Positions 25,968-35,819 are shown, counted from the stretch's first letter. The stretch: DNA of 64,000 bases from Allobaculum mucilyticum (GCF_022701195.1 NZ_CP078089.1:2604001-2668000); one strand, 5' to 3'. Notes: a model not told the origin generated them from the sequence alone. Program-made: numbers and translations.

Positions 25968-28838
25968 ATGGCTGCTGCCAAGAAAAAAGCGTCCTCGAAG
26001 AAGTCTTCGGGGGCAAAGAAAAGCCAGTCACAGAAATCCCAGTCAAATAGTCTCTGGGTCTCGAATAAAGTCACCATGTTCTGCCTGATTGTCCTCAGCT
26101 GGATTATCGGGCTGATTGTCCTGTTCTCCTTCGGTCTGGTGGGCCGGTTTGGACAGGAAGTTCTGCAGCTGCTGGTGGGCAGCTTCTCGTATGTTCTGAT
26201 CCTGACCATCATGTTCTGCGGTCTGGTCTACCTGCTCAAACTTGGAGAATTCAAGATTCCTAACCGTATCATTGCAGGCTATGTCTTTTTTGCGGTGTTC
26301 TGGGTCCTTGCCTTTGGTCTGGCTCAGGTGACCGCTGAAAATCCGGCGCTTGCAATGACCACCCTGTTTACCGATCTCTCCCGTTTCTCGACCAATACCT
26401 TCAGCAGCACCTGCGGTCTTGCCGGTGCCAGTCTTGCCTATCTGTTCAGCTCGCTGTTTTCAAGAGCCGGAGCGCTGATGTTTGATTTAGCGTTCCTGTT
26501 TACCGGTGCCATCCTGATGGGCTGGAAATGGTGGAAGTATCTGATTATTTCCAAAAAGCCATCCCGTGCCAAAGCACCGGCTTCGAAAAATAAAGGACAG
26601 AGTGAAGAAGAAAACGAAGAGGGCGACCGGAAGAAATCCAGAAATCCGTATGCCCGTCTGAAAAACTGGGCCGCCAGCGATCCGGAATATCAGGCTGAGC
26701 AGCAGGAAGACCAGCGCGTTCTTCAGTCCAGACGCAAGCCAAGAACCCCCTATGGCGTCGAAGAAGAAGAGATGCACCGCTCTTTGATGGAAGAAATCGA
26801 TTCACCGCAGGAAGAAGAGATCATTACCCCCGCTCCGCATTCCCCGGCTGAACGTCTCAATGAAATGATTTCCGGAAGACGCAAAAAGAAAAAGAAGAAA
26901 AATGCGCCAGTCCAGGCGGCTCCAGAGGATGAACCGCGTACAAGTGAAGTCTTCGTACAGACAAGCCTTCTCGATGCGCCCCGCATGAGTGCATTTGATT
27001 TCCTTGAAGAAGAGGATGATGACCTGATCGATGACGATGACTTCATCCTCGCCTCCAGTTCCAGCTCAGGCGGCAATGCTTCCCGAACACCCGTTCAGGA
27101 TACGCTCCCGCTGGGTGACGATGCAGATTCGAATGAACCGGAAGAAAGCCCGGCAGAACCTGTTGAAACGCCAGCTTCCAGTGCCGTTGAGGATGCTCCT
27201 GCACAGCCGGTATCAGCTGCAGCAGAAACACCTGCTCCAGAAACGGCAGCTCCTGCTAAGACTGCACCAGCCTCTGATTCAGCTGTTCCAGAACAGAAAA
27301 AAGCTGCTGAAGAAAAACCGGCTTCAAAGACAGAAGAGGAAAATGCTTCATCGAAAAAGACAGAGAAGAAGTCTGAATCTGAAGATCACCCGGATTTCTC
27401 GCACTATTCTCTGCCGCCTGTCAATCTGCTTCAGGAAGTCCGTACGAAGAAAAAGACATCCGCAAATATTCGCAAGGCAAAAGAGCAGGGCGTTCAGCTG
27501 ATCGAAATTCTCCAGCAGTTTGGCGTTGAAGCGACCCTTGGCGAGATTCATATCGGTCCGTCGGTTACGGAATTTGAAGTCATTCCTGGCCAGGGCGTCC
27601 GTGTCAGTGCCTTTACCAATCTGCAAAGCGACATCAAGCTCGCTCTTGCCGCCAAGGATATCCGCGTCGAAGCGCCGATTCCTGGCAAGAGTGCGGTGGG
27701 CATTGAAGTTCCAAACGAAGAAAAGACAACCGTATCGATGAAAGAGCTCATCACGGCTGTCCCGGAAAAACTGAAAAAGCAGCCGCTCGTCTTCACGCTC
27801 GGCAAGGATCTGATGGGTGAAAACGTCTACGGCAGACTGGATACCATGCCGCATCTGCTGATTGCCGGTGCAACCGGTTCAGGTAAGTCGGTATGTGTCA
27901 ACTCGATCATCTGCTCGCTGTTGCTCCGCACAAAACCGGATGAAGTCAAGCTGCTGCTCGTGGATCCCAAAAAGGTTGAATTCACGCCTTATAACGGTAT
28001 CCCGCATCTGCTCTCGCCGGTTATTACCGATCCGGCATTAGCCAGCGGTGCGCTGAAAGTTATCGTTGATGTGATGGATGAGCGCTATTCCCGCTTTGAA
28101 GAACTGCGCGTCCGCAACATAGCCGGCTATAACGAATATGTCCACAAGCATCCAAAAGAAGAACGTGAACCGATGCCGCGTATTGTGGTCATCATCGATG
28201 AGCTTGCCGACTTGATGCTTGCCGCAAGCAAGGATGTCGAACAGTCGATTCAGCGTATTACTCAGCTTGCCCGCGCAGCCGGCATTCATCTGATTGTCGC
28301 CACACAGCGCCCAAGCGTTAACGTCATTACCGGCGTTATTAAAGCCAATATCCCAAGCCGTATCGCCTTCATGGTTTCCTCCCGTCCGGACTCGAGAACC
28401 ATTCTCGACCAGTCGGGTGCAGAGAAGCTGCTTGGCTATGGCGACATGCTGTTTATGGATAACGGCGCTTCATCGCCAAGACGCATTCAGGGCGTCTTCA
28501 TTCAGGACCAGGAAGTAGAAGCCATCTGTGAATATGTCCGCAAACAGGCTTCGCCGGATTACGATGAGATGTTCCTTGCCCTTAAAGAGTCGAATCATTC
28601 GGTTTCCGATGACGATTCGTTCGAAGAGGACCCTCTGTATAATGAGGTCAGAAATTTCGTCATTGTCAGCGGAAAGGCAAGTACGTCGCTTATTCAGCGC
28701 CGTTTCCGGATCGGATACGGCCGGGCAGCGCGCATTCTTGACCAGCTTGAAGCCAACCGGATTATTGGTCCGGCTCAGGGTACCCGCCCGCGTCAGATTC
28801 TCGTTCCTGTACCCGAGGATGATGAAGATTTGAATTAA
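25968..28838 (+). CDS. ftsK: DNA translocase FtsK/SpoIIIE
   Basis: Pumps chromosomal DNA through the closing septum. The 956-residue protein has about four N-terminal membrane segments (residues 30-190), a long charged Pro/Ala/Glu-rich linker (to about 480), the motor with Walker A IAGATGSGKSVCVNS (near 635) and Walker B VVIIDELADLML, and a C-terminal gamma winged-helix domain (TSLIQRRFRIGYGRAARIL) that reads orientation sequences. SD AAAGGA precedes ATG. The RidA-like gene follows after 26 bases. No sporulation genes are nearby, so a vegetative role is assumed. Confidence 0.96.
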   Translation: MAAAKKKASSKKSSGAKKSQSQKSQSNSLWVSNKVTMFCLIVLSWIIGLIVLFSFGLVGRFGQEVLQLLVGSFSYVLILTIMFCGLVYLLKLGEFKIPNRIIAGYVFFAVFWVLAFGLAQVTAENPALAMTTLFTDLSRFSTNTFSSTCGLAGASLAYLFSSLFSRAGALMFDLAFLFTGAILMGWKWWKYLIISKKPSRAKAPASKNKGQSEEENEEGDRKKSRNPYARLKNWAASDPEYQAEQQEDQRVLQSRRKPRTPYGVEEEEMHRSLMEEIDSPQEEEIITPAPHSPAERLNEMISGRRKKKKKKNAPVQAAPEDEPRTSEVFVQTSLLDAPRMSAFDFLEEEDDDLIDDDDFILASSSSSGGNASRTPVQDTLPLGDDADSNEPEESPAEPVETPASSAVEDAPAQPVSAAAETPAPETAAPAKTAPASDSAVPEQKKAAEEKPASKTEEENASSKKTEKKSESEDHPDFSHYSLPPVNLLQEVRTKKKTSANIRKAKEQGVQLIEILQQFGVEATLGEIHIGPSVTEFEVIPGQGVRVSAFTNLQSDIKLALAAKDIRVEAPIPGKSAVGIEVPNEEKTTVSMKELITAVPEKLKKQPLVFTLGKDLMGENVYGRLDTMPHLLIAGATGSGKSVCVNSIICSLLLRTKPDEVKLLLVDPKKVEFTPYNGIPHLLSPVITDPALASGALKVIVDVMDERYSRFEELRVRNIAGYNEYVHKHPKEEREPMPRIVVIIDELADLMLAASKDVEQSIQRITQLARAAGIHLIVATQRPSVNVITGVIKANIPSRIAFMVSSRPDSRTILDQSGAEKLLGYGDMLFMDNGASSPRRIQGVFIQDQEVEAICEYVRKQASPDYDEMFLALKESNHSVSDDDSFEEDPLYNEVRNFVIVSGKASTSLIQRRFRIGYGRAARILDQLEANRIIGPAQGTRPRQILVPVPEDDEDLN

Positions 28839-28864
28839 AATATCTGAAGAAGGAGTGTGACCGT

Positions 28865-29272
28865 ATGAATCTATTTCTGAAAACCGGAGATCGTCAGGAC
28901 GGATACGACTGTGTCTCAAGCATTGTTCAGCTTGGCGATTTCTTCTACCTTTCCGGCCAGACCGGCAAAGGCGCAACGTTCCATGACCAGTGTGTTTCGG
29001 CATGCTACGCGATTACCGATGTTCTCCATGAGTTTGATCTGCGATTTGATCACATACTGAAGTTCACAGTCTATCTTGCAGACGTCGACCTGAAAGATGA
29101 TTTCCTTTCTGTATTCGCCAATTTTGTCGAACAGCCGTATCCGGCGATGACGATTGTTGAATCTCCGCATCTGCCTGACGGCGCTCTGGTCTGCATTGAC
29201 GGCTGCGGTGTTAATACGCGGCGTCATGAGAAGAGCATGTCCGAAGCTTACTGCGAAGACTGCGACGACTGA
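28865..29272 (+). CDS. RidA-family protein lacking the catalytic arginine
   Basis: A 135-residue protein with the RidA/YjgF fold signature: FYLSGQTGKG, ITDVLHEFDLRFDHILKFTVYLADV, and PYPAMTIVES. Canonical RidA enzymes deaminate reactive 2-aminoacrylate using an Arg in PARxxVE; here the position is Met (PAMTIVE), and the usual E-I-E-A strand reads VCIDGCG. Imine deaminase activity is therefore doubtful; a different Rid subfamily function is possible. SD AAGGAG precedes the ATG. It probably shares the ftsK transcript. Its last 25 bases overlap the 3' end of the oppositely oriented ComK-family gene. Confidence 0.82.
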   Translation: MNLFLKTGDRQDGYDCVSSIVQLGDFFYLSGQTGKGATFHDQCVSACYAITDVLHEFDLRFDHILKFTVYLADVDLKDDFLSVFANFVEQPYPAMTIVESPHLPDGALVCIDGCGVNTRRHEKSMSEAYCEDCDD

Positions 29273-30129
29273 AGCATCGCTTCCAGCCGTTTTGCATAAA
29301 TCAGAATCCGCTCAATCTGCCTGCGGCCGGTCCTTTCTAAGGAAAGGCCGTCCGCAAAGCAGATCCTGCAGCGGTTTTTTTGTGCCTTTCCGACCGGTTC
29401 AATGCATGCGATTCTTGAAAAGTTGAGATAGCAGGACGTTTCACCGCCCTCATCCGGGCAGGAAATCCAGATCTCCAGCGGATTGGCGCAGACCAGCACG
29501 GGCAGATGCTTGCGCGCCCCAAGCAGAGAAGCGGCAGCCTCCCGTCTGCCCGCCAGGGAACTTCCGCCCTGCATGCAGCGAAGATTGAGCCAGGTGCGCA
29601 GCGATCTTGCCGGATCCTGCCGGCTGGCTTTTTGTGCATGCAGAATCACACAGCCGTGCAGATAGTCATAGCTGACATAGTCGGCCTGACTGACAGAGAT
29701 GGTATCGGCATTGCGAATTCGCACCTGCTCAAACGGGTCAATTCGTTTAGCGCTCTGCGGCGCATAAAGACCTGGCTGTGCATACAGACCAATCGAAGAG
29801 CGAAGCGGAATTCTGCCAGGAGCTGCACGTTCGTGATCTGCACAGACCGGGCCATTTTCACGAAGAATCATCGTCCGCATGCCGGAAGGCAGATCCATTT
29901 TTTCGGCATGGTAATCCGCAGGCCAGTTTTCCCGGATTAAAAGTGCATCGTTCTCTCTTGAACGGCGGTATTCTTCCCGGTCTGGCGGGTCGGGAAAAAT
30001 GATGGTGCAGGCTCTGGAGCCGGCTTCGACTCCAGTATGAGTAGAGGCACTCGAAATGGTGGGTGCAAAAGTGAAATCATCTGTTCTGTTCATGGCGCAT
30101 AGAGTGCCAGAACTTCCTGACAATGGCAT
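29248..30129 (-). CDS. ComK-family competence regulator-like protein
   Basis: An open frame of 293 codons whose C-terminal half (about 145-285) matches the ComK family: WLNLRCMQGGSSLAGRREA corresponds to the ComK CRFFGSSYAGRK region, followed by KHLPVLVCANPLEIWISCP (ComK KPPIMVDPSNQIFLFPT) and a Cys-containing FSRIACIE segment. Bacillus ComK is about 192 residues and activates DNA-uptake genes; here about 130 N-terminal residues have no recognised match. The start is unresolved: neither ATG 30129 nor ATG 30093 has a convincing SD, and a downstream start is possible. It converges on and overlaps the RidA-like gene. Family assignment is moderately firm; the regulatory role is inferred. Confidence 0.72.
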   Translation of the reverse strand: MPLSGSSGTLCAMNRTDDFTFAPTISSASTHTGVEAGSRACTIIFPDPPDREEYRRSRENDALLIRENWPADYHAEKMDLPSGMRTMILRENGPVCADHERAAPGRIPLRSSIGLYAQPGLYAPQSAKRIDPFEQVRIRNADTISVSQADYVSYDYLHGCVILHAQKASRQDPARSLRTWLNLRCMQGGSSLAGRREAAASLLGARKHLPVLVCANPLEIWISCPDEGGETSCYLNFSRIACIEPVGKAQKNRCRICFADGLSLERTGRRQIERILIYAKRLEAMLQSSQSSQ

Positions 30130-30146
30130 GACTATTTCAAAATCCG

Positions 30147-30173
30147 CAAAAAAAGACCGGGAAGTCCCGGCCT
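30147..30173 (-). terminator. Terminator after the flavin reductase gene (minus strand)
   Basis: On the minus strand GCCGGGA and TCCCGGT form a stem followed by CTTTTTTT. It lies between the flavin reductase gene and the ComK-family gene, so the latter needs its own promoter. Confidence 0.85.
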
Positions 30174-30225
30174 TTGTCTGATTCGTGTGATTTTCAAAGG
30201 ATCAGAGATGATCTTCTTTACACTC

Positions 30226-30795
30226 TTACAGAGTGTGGATCCAGTCGATAAAGCCTTCTGCCTGTTCTTTAATCGACTGCTCAGCCTGCTTGAGAGCATC
30301 CGCAGAAAGCGCATCGTTTTTCATGTCTTCTGCTGAAACCGCAATGCCGCAGGCCTTTGGATAGACCTTCATGCCCATGAACGATAAAAGCGTTTCGAGC
30401 TGTTTCATGGAACCGGCTGCCGCATTTTTGCCGGCAGCACCGCTGATTGCGACAGGCTTGCCAAAGACAGCTGTATCTCTCCAGTTCTTTGCATCCGGAA
30501 GCGGACGGCTCAGCCAGTCGAGCAGGTTTTTAAGAACGCCAGGGATCATGCCGTTGTATTCTGGCGTAACGACCCAGACTGCATCGGCTTCCAGAACTGC
30601 CGCCTTAGCACTTGCAACTGCTTCAGGCACACTGCTTTCAAGATCCTGTGAGAAAAACGGAACATCTTTGTAGTTGAGAATGGATGCCTGTACGTTTTGT
30701 GCACTGTCTGAATTCAGAGTTTTCTGAATCAGATTGGCGAGAACTGTATTGAATGAGTTCTGACGAAGGCTTCCGCTGATAATCAAGATTTTCAT
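30226..30795 (-). CDS. NADPH-dependent FMN reductase family protein
   Basis: A 189-residue flavodoxin-fold protein opening MKILIISGSLRQNSFNT, with the FMN-binding loop VTPEYNGMIPGVLKNLLDWLSR and KPVAISGAAGKNAAAG. Relatives are SsuE/ChrR-type NAD(P)H:FMN or quinone reductases; the substrate is not known. ATG 30795 has AAGGA about 11 bases upstream and matches the family N-terminus; the open frame runs 159 bases further upstream without family similarity. Monocistronic, divergent from parE. Confidence 0.9.
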   Translation of the reverse strand: MKILIISGSLRQNSFNTVLANLIQKTLNSDSAQNVQASILNYKDVPFFSQDLESSVPEAVASAKAAVLEADAVWVVTPEYNGMIPGVLKNLLDWLSRPLPDAKNWRDTAVFGKPVAISGAAGKNAAAGSMKQLETLLSFMGMKVYPKACGIAVSAEDMKNDALSADALKQAEQSIKEQAEGFIDWIHTL

Positions 30796-31017
30796 AGAAA
30801 TAAATGTCCTTTTGTTCAGTTTAACATGAACTGTATTTTCCAACTCATAGCTTGCCCCGGATGTTCCAGACAGAAGCCAAAATAGTCTGAAAGAGAATGA
30901 AAAGCATACACACTCGCCGCCATAGCCGGGAAGAAACCGGGAGGAATCCTGCAAAGACCAGGCCGGATCTGTCTGAATGGCAGAGTCTGGAAACGCTGCG
31001 GGCTTTCAACGAAATAT

Positions 31018-31046
31018 TTGAGAACAAAACGTGCGTGTCGTATAAT
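31018..31046 (+). promoter_or_regulatory. Sigma-A promoter of parE-parC
   Basis: TTGAGA (31018-31023), 17-base spacer, TATAAT (31041-31046). The transcript would have a leader of about 180 bases, in which ATTGCC (31079-31084) can pair with GGCAAT (31096-31101). The remaining gap between the flavin reductase and parE shows no gene. Confidence 0.85.
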
Positions 31047-31233
31047 CGATTGCGTAAATGATGCCTGAAGGGCGAAGAATTGCCGGATGCAATCTGGCAA
31101 TGCCCGGATTCAGGAATTGGTATTGCATTCAAAAGTGTGATATCTATGTATACGCCAATCTGCGCTATCTTCTGGGATAAATGTTTTCCCCGGATTGCGC
31201 AGAAATGAAGAAACAGAGAGAAGGAGGAAAGGC

Positions 31234-33165
31234 ATGACGCAGAACAGTTACGACGAGAATTCCATTGTCATCCTGGAAGGGCTCGATGCGGTGCGCAAGC
31301 GTCCTGGCATGTATATCGGATCGACCGACAGGCGGGGACTGCATCACCTGGTCTGGGAGATTCTGGACAACTCGATCGACGAAGCGCTCAACGGATTTGG
31401 ACAGGAGATTATCGTGAACCTGCATAAGGACGGATCCTGCTCCGTGCAGGACTTCGGCCGCGGCATGCCGGTCGGTCTGCATAAATCCGGCAAGTCCGCT
31501 CTGGAAGTCATTTTTACCGTTCTCCATGCCGGCGGAAAGTTCACCGACGCCTCCTACAAGGCAGCCGGCGGTCTGCACGGTGTCGGTGCGAGTGTTGTCA
31601 ACGCACTCTCGAGCTGGGTCCGTGTTGAAGTCTGCAACGGAAAGAATGTCTACAACATTGAGTTCTCGCAGGGCGGACGCAAAGTCGGACCGCTTGTCAA
31701 AGGCAAAAAGACGACGCAGACCGGATCGACTGTAACCTTTCTGCCCGATCCGACAATTTTCAAGGAAACCCGCTTTTCCTACTCGCGCATCAAAGAGCGC
31801 CTGCAGGAAGATGCCTTCCTGCTCAAAGGCCTGAAGATTCGGCTGATCGATGAGCGCGAAAACCCCAAGGAAGAAGAATTCCTGTATGAAGACGGTCTGA
31901 AAGCTTTTGTAGAAGAGCTCAATATCGATCATGAAGCCATCGGACCAGTTGTCTCCCTGGAAGGAGAGGCAAGCGGAATCAAAGTGCAGGCTGCATTCCA
32001 GTATGTCGATACTTATCAGGAAAACCTGCTCTCGTTTGCCAACATCGTCCGTACAAGAGATGGCGGAAGCCACGAGACCGGTGCCAAACAGGCCTTTACC
32101 CGTGTTTTCAATGAATATGCGCGCAAAGCCGGTCTGCTCAAAGAAAAGGATAAGTCCATGGAAGGCACGGATATCCGTGAAGGTCTGACTATGGTCCTTC
32201 ATACAGCCGTTCCGGAAGCCATGCTTCAGTTTGAAGGCCAGACCAAAGAAAAGCTGGGAACACCGCAGGCCAAAGCAGCAGTAGATGCGGTCATCAGCGA
32301 ACATCTTCGCTATTTCATTGAAGAGAACAAGGAAATCGCCGATACGCTTGTCCGCAAGATGATCAAAGCCGGCGCTGCAAGACGTGCAGCCAGGGAAGCG
32401 CGCGATAAAGCCCGCAAAGGAAAAGGAAAGAACCGTTCGGAAAAGATCATTTCCGGAAAGCTCGTCCATGCGCAGTCCAAAGATGCAAGACGCAAGGAAC
32501 TGTATCTGGTGGAGGGCGATTCAGCGGGCGGTTCGGCCAAGCAGGGACGTGATTCCAAATATCAGGCGATCCTTCCGCTGCGAGGCAAAGTGCTCAATAC
32601 CGAACATGCAACCCTTGAAGCTGTTGAAAAGAACGAAGAGCTTTCGACCATCATACATACCCTGGATGCAGGTGTCGGCAGCAGTTTTGATGCAGAAGAT
32701 TCCAACTATCATAAAGTCATTATCATGACCGATGCCGATGATGACGGTGCTCACATTCAGAACCTGCTTCTGACGTTCTTCTACCGCTTCATGCGTCCGC
32801 TGATTGAAGCCGGCATGCTCTATATCGCACTGCCGCCGCTGTTCCGGATCGCAAAAAAGGGCGAGGAATACTACCTGTATTCCAATGAAGAGCTTGAAGA
32901 AAAGAAGAAAGAGCTCAAAAGCGGCTACCGCATCAACCGCTACAAAGGTCTCGGCGAGATGAACGCCACCCAGCTGTGGGATACGACCATGAATCCGGCG
33001 ACCCGTACGCTGCTTCGCGTAACGCTTGAAGATGGACGTCTGGCCGAAAAGCGCGTCAGTGAACTGATGGGCGACCGGGCGGATCTGCGCCGGGCCTGGA
33101 TTGAAGACAATGTGGTCTTCACCCTGGAAGATGATTTTGTAAAGGAGACAGAGAATGGCAGGTAA
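31234..33165 (+). CDS. parE: DNA topoisomerase IV subunit B
   Basis: ATPase subunit of the decatenating type II topoisomerase. The 643-residue protein has the GHKL ATPase domain (ILDNSIDEALNG, GRGMPVG, GGLHGVGASVVNAL), the transducer, and the TOPRIM segment ELYLVEGDSAGGSAKQGRD with IMTDADDDGAHI. Length and pairing with parC favour ParE over GyrB. The start is ATG 31234 with AAGGAGG 6 bases upstream; the longer open frame from 31195 adds only a basic stretch. Its last 11 bases overlap parC, so the two are translationally coupled. Confidence 0.94.
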   Translation: MTQNSYDENSIVILEGLDAVRKRPGMYIGSTDRRGLHHLVWEILDNSIDEALNGFGQEIIVNLHKDGSCSVQDFGRGMPVGLHKSGKSALEVIFTVLHAGGKFTDASYKAAGGLHGVGASVVNALSSWVRVEVCNGKNVYNIEFSQGGRKVGPLVKGKKTTQTGSTVTFLPDPTIFKETRFSYSRIKERLQEDAFLLKGLKIRLIDERENPKEEEFLYEDGLKAFVEELNIDHEAIGPVVSLEGEASGIKVQAAFQYVDTYQENLLSFANIVRTRDGGSHETGAKQAFTRVFNEYARKAGLLKEKDKSMEGTDIREGLTMVLHTAVPEAMLQFEGQTKEKLGTPQAKAAVDAVISEHLRYFIEENKEIADTLVRKMIKAGAARRAAREARDKARKGKGKNRSEKIISGKLVHAQSKDARRKELYLVEGDSAGGSAKQGRDSKYQAILPLRGKVLNTEHATLEAVEKNEELSTIIHTLDAGVGSSFDAEDSNYHKVIIMTDADDDGAHIQNLLLTFFYRFMRPLIEAGMLYIALPPLFRIAKKGEEYYLYSNEELEEKKKELKSGYRINRYKGLGEMNATQLWDTTMNPATRTLLRVTLEDGRLAEKRVSELMGDRADLRRAWIEDNVVFTLEDDFVKETENGR

Positions 33166-35674
33166 GAAGAAAGAAAAAGACACAGAAGTTCTTGCTGAAC
33201 CGAAAGTTGTCGATTCCGCTCTTGAAGAGATTCTCGCCGACCGTTTTTCGCGCTACTCCAAGTACATCATTCAGGAGCGTGCGCTCCCGGATGCGCGTGA
33301 CGGTCTCAAGCCGGTTCAGCGCCGCATTCTGTGGGCGATGGAAGAAGACGGCAACACATACACGAAACAGTACCGCAAGTCCGCAAAGACAGTCGGTAAT
33401 GTTATTGGTAACTATCATCCGCATGGCGACAGTTCTGTCTATGATGCGATTGTTCGCATGTCACAGGACTGGAAGTCCGCTTTCCCGCTGATCGACATGC
33501 AGGGAAATAACGGATCCATTGACGATGACCCCGCAGCTGCGATGCGATACACAGAGGCCAGACTTTCAAAAATCGCCGGCTATCTGATGGAAGACATCGA
33601 CAAGGAGACGGTTGACTGGTCCCCGAACTTTTCCGATGAAAAACTCGAACCGACCGTACTGCCAGCCCGCTACCCGAACCTGCTTGTTAACGGCATTACG
33701 GGTATCGCAGCCGGCTATGCGACAAATATTCCGCCGCATAACCTTGGCGAAGTCATCGATGCAGCGATTTTCCGCATTGACCATCCGCAGTCCACAACAA
33801 AAGAGCTGATGAAATTTGTCCCCGGACCGGACTTTCCGACCGGCGGCATCATCATGGGCAAAGAAGGCATATATGAAGCGCTTGATACCGGCAAAGGCCG
33901 TGTGGTCGTCCGCTCAAAAGCTGAAATCGAAGAAAAGCGCTCGATCAACCAGATCGTCATCACCGAAATTCCCTATGAAGTCATCAAGGTGGCTCTGGTG
34001 AAGCGCATCGATGAGATCCGCCTTAATAACAAAGTCAGCGGCATGCTCGATGTCCGTGATGAAAGTGACCGCAAAGGTCTGCGTATTGTCATCGATCTGA
34101 AAAAGGAAGCCAACCCGACGGCGATCCTGAACTACTTGTATAAAAACACCGATCTGCAGACGTACTATCACTACAACATCATTGCGATCGTCAACCGTAC
34201 GCCAAAGCAGCTTTCGCTTGGTGCTATGCTCGACGCCTTCCTGGAACACCGGGAAGATGTCATCATCAAGCGTTCGCGCTTTGATCTCAAACGCAAGAAA
34301 GCCAGACTGCATATCGTTGACGGTCTGATCCGGATGATTTCCGTACTCGATGAAGTCATTGCGATCATCCGTGCCTCTTCATCGAAAGCTGATTCCAAAG
34401 AGCGGCTGATTGAACGGTTCGGCTTTTCGCCAGAACAGGCCGAAGCCATTGTCACTCTGCAGCTGTACCGACTGTCCAATACGGATGTGATGGAACTGCA
34501 GAGTGAAGCCGATACTCTGCATAAAGACATCCATACGCTTGAAGAACTGCTCAAAGATCCCGCAAAACGTCAGGCTCTGATGAAAGAAGAGCTGAAGGAA
34601 GTCAAAACAGAGTTCCCAAGCCCGCGCCGTTCCCAGATCCGCGACGAAATTGAAGAACTCGTCATCAACGAAATGGATATGGTTGCCGAAGAAACCGTTG
34701 TTCCGGTTGTCTCTTCCCATGGCTATTTCAAACGTGTGTCTCTGCGTTCCTTTGCCTCAAGCGATCAGAACCAGCCTGCGCTTAAAGAAGGCGACCATCT
34801 TGTCTTCTGCGATCAGGCATCCACACTCGATTTCCTGCTGTTCTTTACTGACCGCGGCCGCTATGGGGTCATCCCGGTCTACCAGCTTGAAGAGCGCAAA
34901 TGGAAAGATCTGGGCGTTCACTACTCTTCGTTCTGCAAGATTGAACCTTCTGAAAAGATCATTTCAGTCTTTGCCTTCAAGAGCGGTCTGCAGGGTGTCG
35001 ATCTGATCCTTGCTTCCAGAGAAGGACAGCTCATGCGAGCTTCCTGCGATCTGCTCAAGCAGCCTAAAAAAGGCCGCCTGGCTTCGCTGTTTACAATTGC
35101 ACCCAATGATGCGCTGGTCAGCGTCGTTCCATCGGGCAATCCGGAGGATGAAGTTCTTGTTGTCAGCCAGAAAGGCCGCGGCTACCGCGTACGGACGGAC
35201 AATATTCCGCTTTCCCGTTCCAAATCCAAGGGCGTTCGCGGCATGATTCTTCAAAGCGAGGATGCACTGCTTGGCATTGAATCCTGCAGTGCCGATGATC
35301 TGATTCTCGAAAACAGCGATGGAGCATTCAAGCGCATTCCTGTTGGCGAAATTTCACTGCTTAAACGTCCGGCTGCAGGCGCCATGCTCTTTAAAGAAGT
35401 GAAGAAAAAGCCTGTCACGCTTGTTGGTGCAAGAACGATCCCGGGCAGCGGAAGCGTCCGTATCGCTTCTGAACAGAGTACAGTCGTCCATGCAAAACAG
35501 CTCGCGAAAATGACGCCGGCATCGACCTGGTCGACTGCCGTGATTCTTGATGAACCGGCCCCGTTTGTCACAGAAAGCCTCCGCCTTGAAAATGGCGTAC
35601 GTATCCTTGAACAGGAAAAATCCCCTGTGCAGCAGGGTTCACTGTTTGATGTGCAGAATCTGCCGGAAGACTGA
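33155..35674 (+). CDS. parC: DNA topoisomerase IV subunit A
   Basis: DNA cleavage and religation subunit. In the 839-residue protein the catalytic Tyr is Y132 (AMRYTEARLS). The quinolone-resistance region reads HPHGDSSVYDA, with S93 and D97 at the positions equal to E. coli ParC Ser80 and Glu84, i.e. the sensitive-type residues. A coiled-coil/gate region follows, then a C-terminal beta-pinwheel with degenerate blades from about residue 500. GGAGACAG lies before ATG inside the end of parE. Confidence 0.95.
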   Translation: MAGKKKEKDTEVLAEPKVVDSALEEILADRFSRYSKYIIQERALPDARDGLKPVQRRILWAMEEDGNTYTKQYRKSAKTVGNVIGNYHPHGDSSVYDAIVRMSQDWKSAFPLIDMQGNNGSIDDDPAAAMRYTEARLSKIAGYLMEDIDKETVDWSPNFSDEKLEPTVLPARYPNLLVNGITGIAAGYATNIPPHNLGEVIDAAIFRIDHPQSTTKELMKFVPGPDFPTGGIIMGKEGIYEALDTGKGRVVVRSKAEIEEKRSINQIVITEIPYEVIKVALVKRIDEIRLNNKVSGMLDVRDESDRKGLRIVIDLKKEANPTAILNYLYKNTDLQTYYHYNIIAIVNRTPKQLSLGAMLDAFLEHREDVIIKRSRFDLKRKKARLHIVDGLIRMISVLDEVIAIIRASSSKADSKERLIERFGFSPEQAEAIVTLQLYRLSNTDVMELQSEADTLHKDIHTLEELLKDPAKRQALMKEELKEVKTEFPSPRRSQIRDEIEELVINEMDMVAEETVVPVVSSHGYFKRVSLRSFASSDQNQPALKEGDHLVFCDQASTLDFLLFFTDRGRYGVIPVYQLEERKWKDLGVHYSSFCKIEPSEKIISVFAFKSGLQGVDLILASREGQLMRASCDLLKQPKKGRLASLFTIAPNDALVSVVPSGNPEDEVLVVSQKGRGYRVRTDNIPLSRSKSKGVRGMILQSEDALLGIESCSADDLILENSDGAFKRIPVGEISLLKRPAAGAMLFKEVKKKPVTLVGARTIPGSGSVRIASEQSTVVHAKQLAKMTPASTWSTAVILDEPAPFVTESLRLENGVRILEQEKSPVQQGSLFDVQNLPED

Positions 35675-35755
35675 TTCCAAAGGCAGTAACAGGATGGCGA
35701 CGTCACTGCTTCATTCGCTTTTGCATAAGGGAGTCAAGCCGCAGAACATTGTGGA

Positions 35756-35785
35756 TTGAATCCGGCTCGTCTCTCGTTGTAGAAT
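35756..35785 (+). promoter_or_regulatory. Possible promoter of the UPF0154 gene
   Basis: TTGAAT (35756-35761), 18-base spacer, TAGAAT (35780-35785), about 30 bases before the ATG at 35820. Confidence 0.4.
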
Positions 35786-35819
35786 AAGAAACAGACAAAA
35801 AGAACGGAGCTGAATTCAC

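Noticed and set aside
31165-32469. 434-codon minus-strand frame inside parE
   Set aside because: Antisense to a clear topoisomerase gene, no SD, no similarity.
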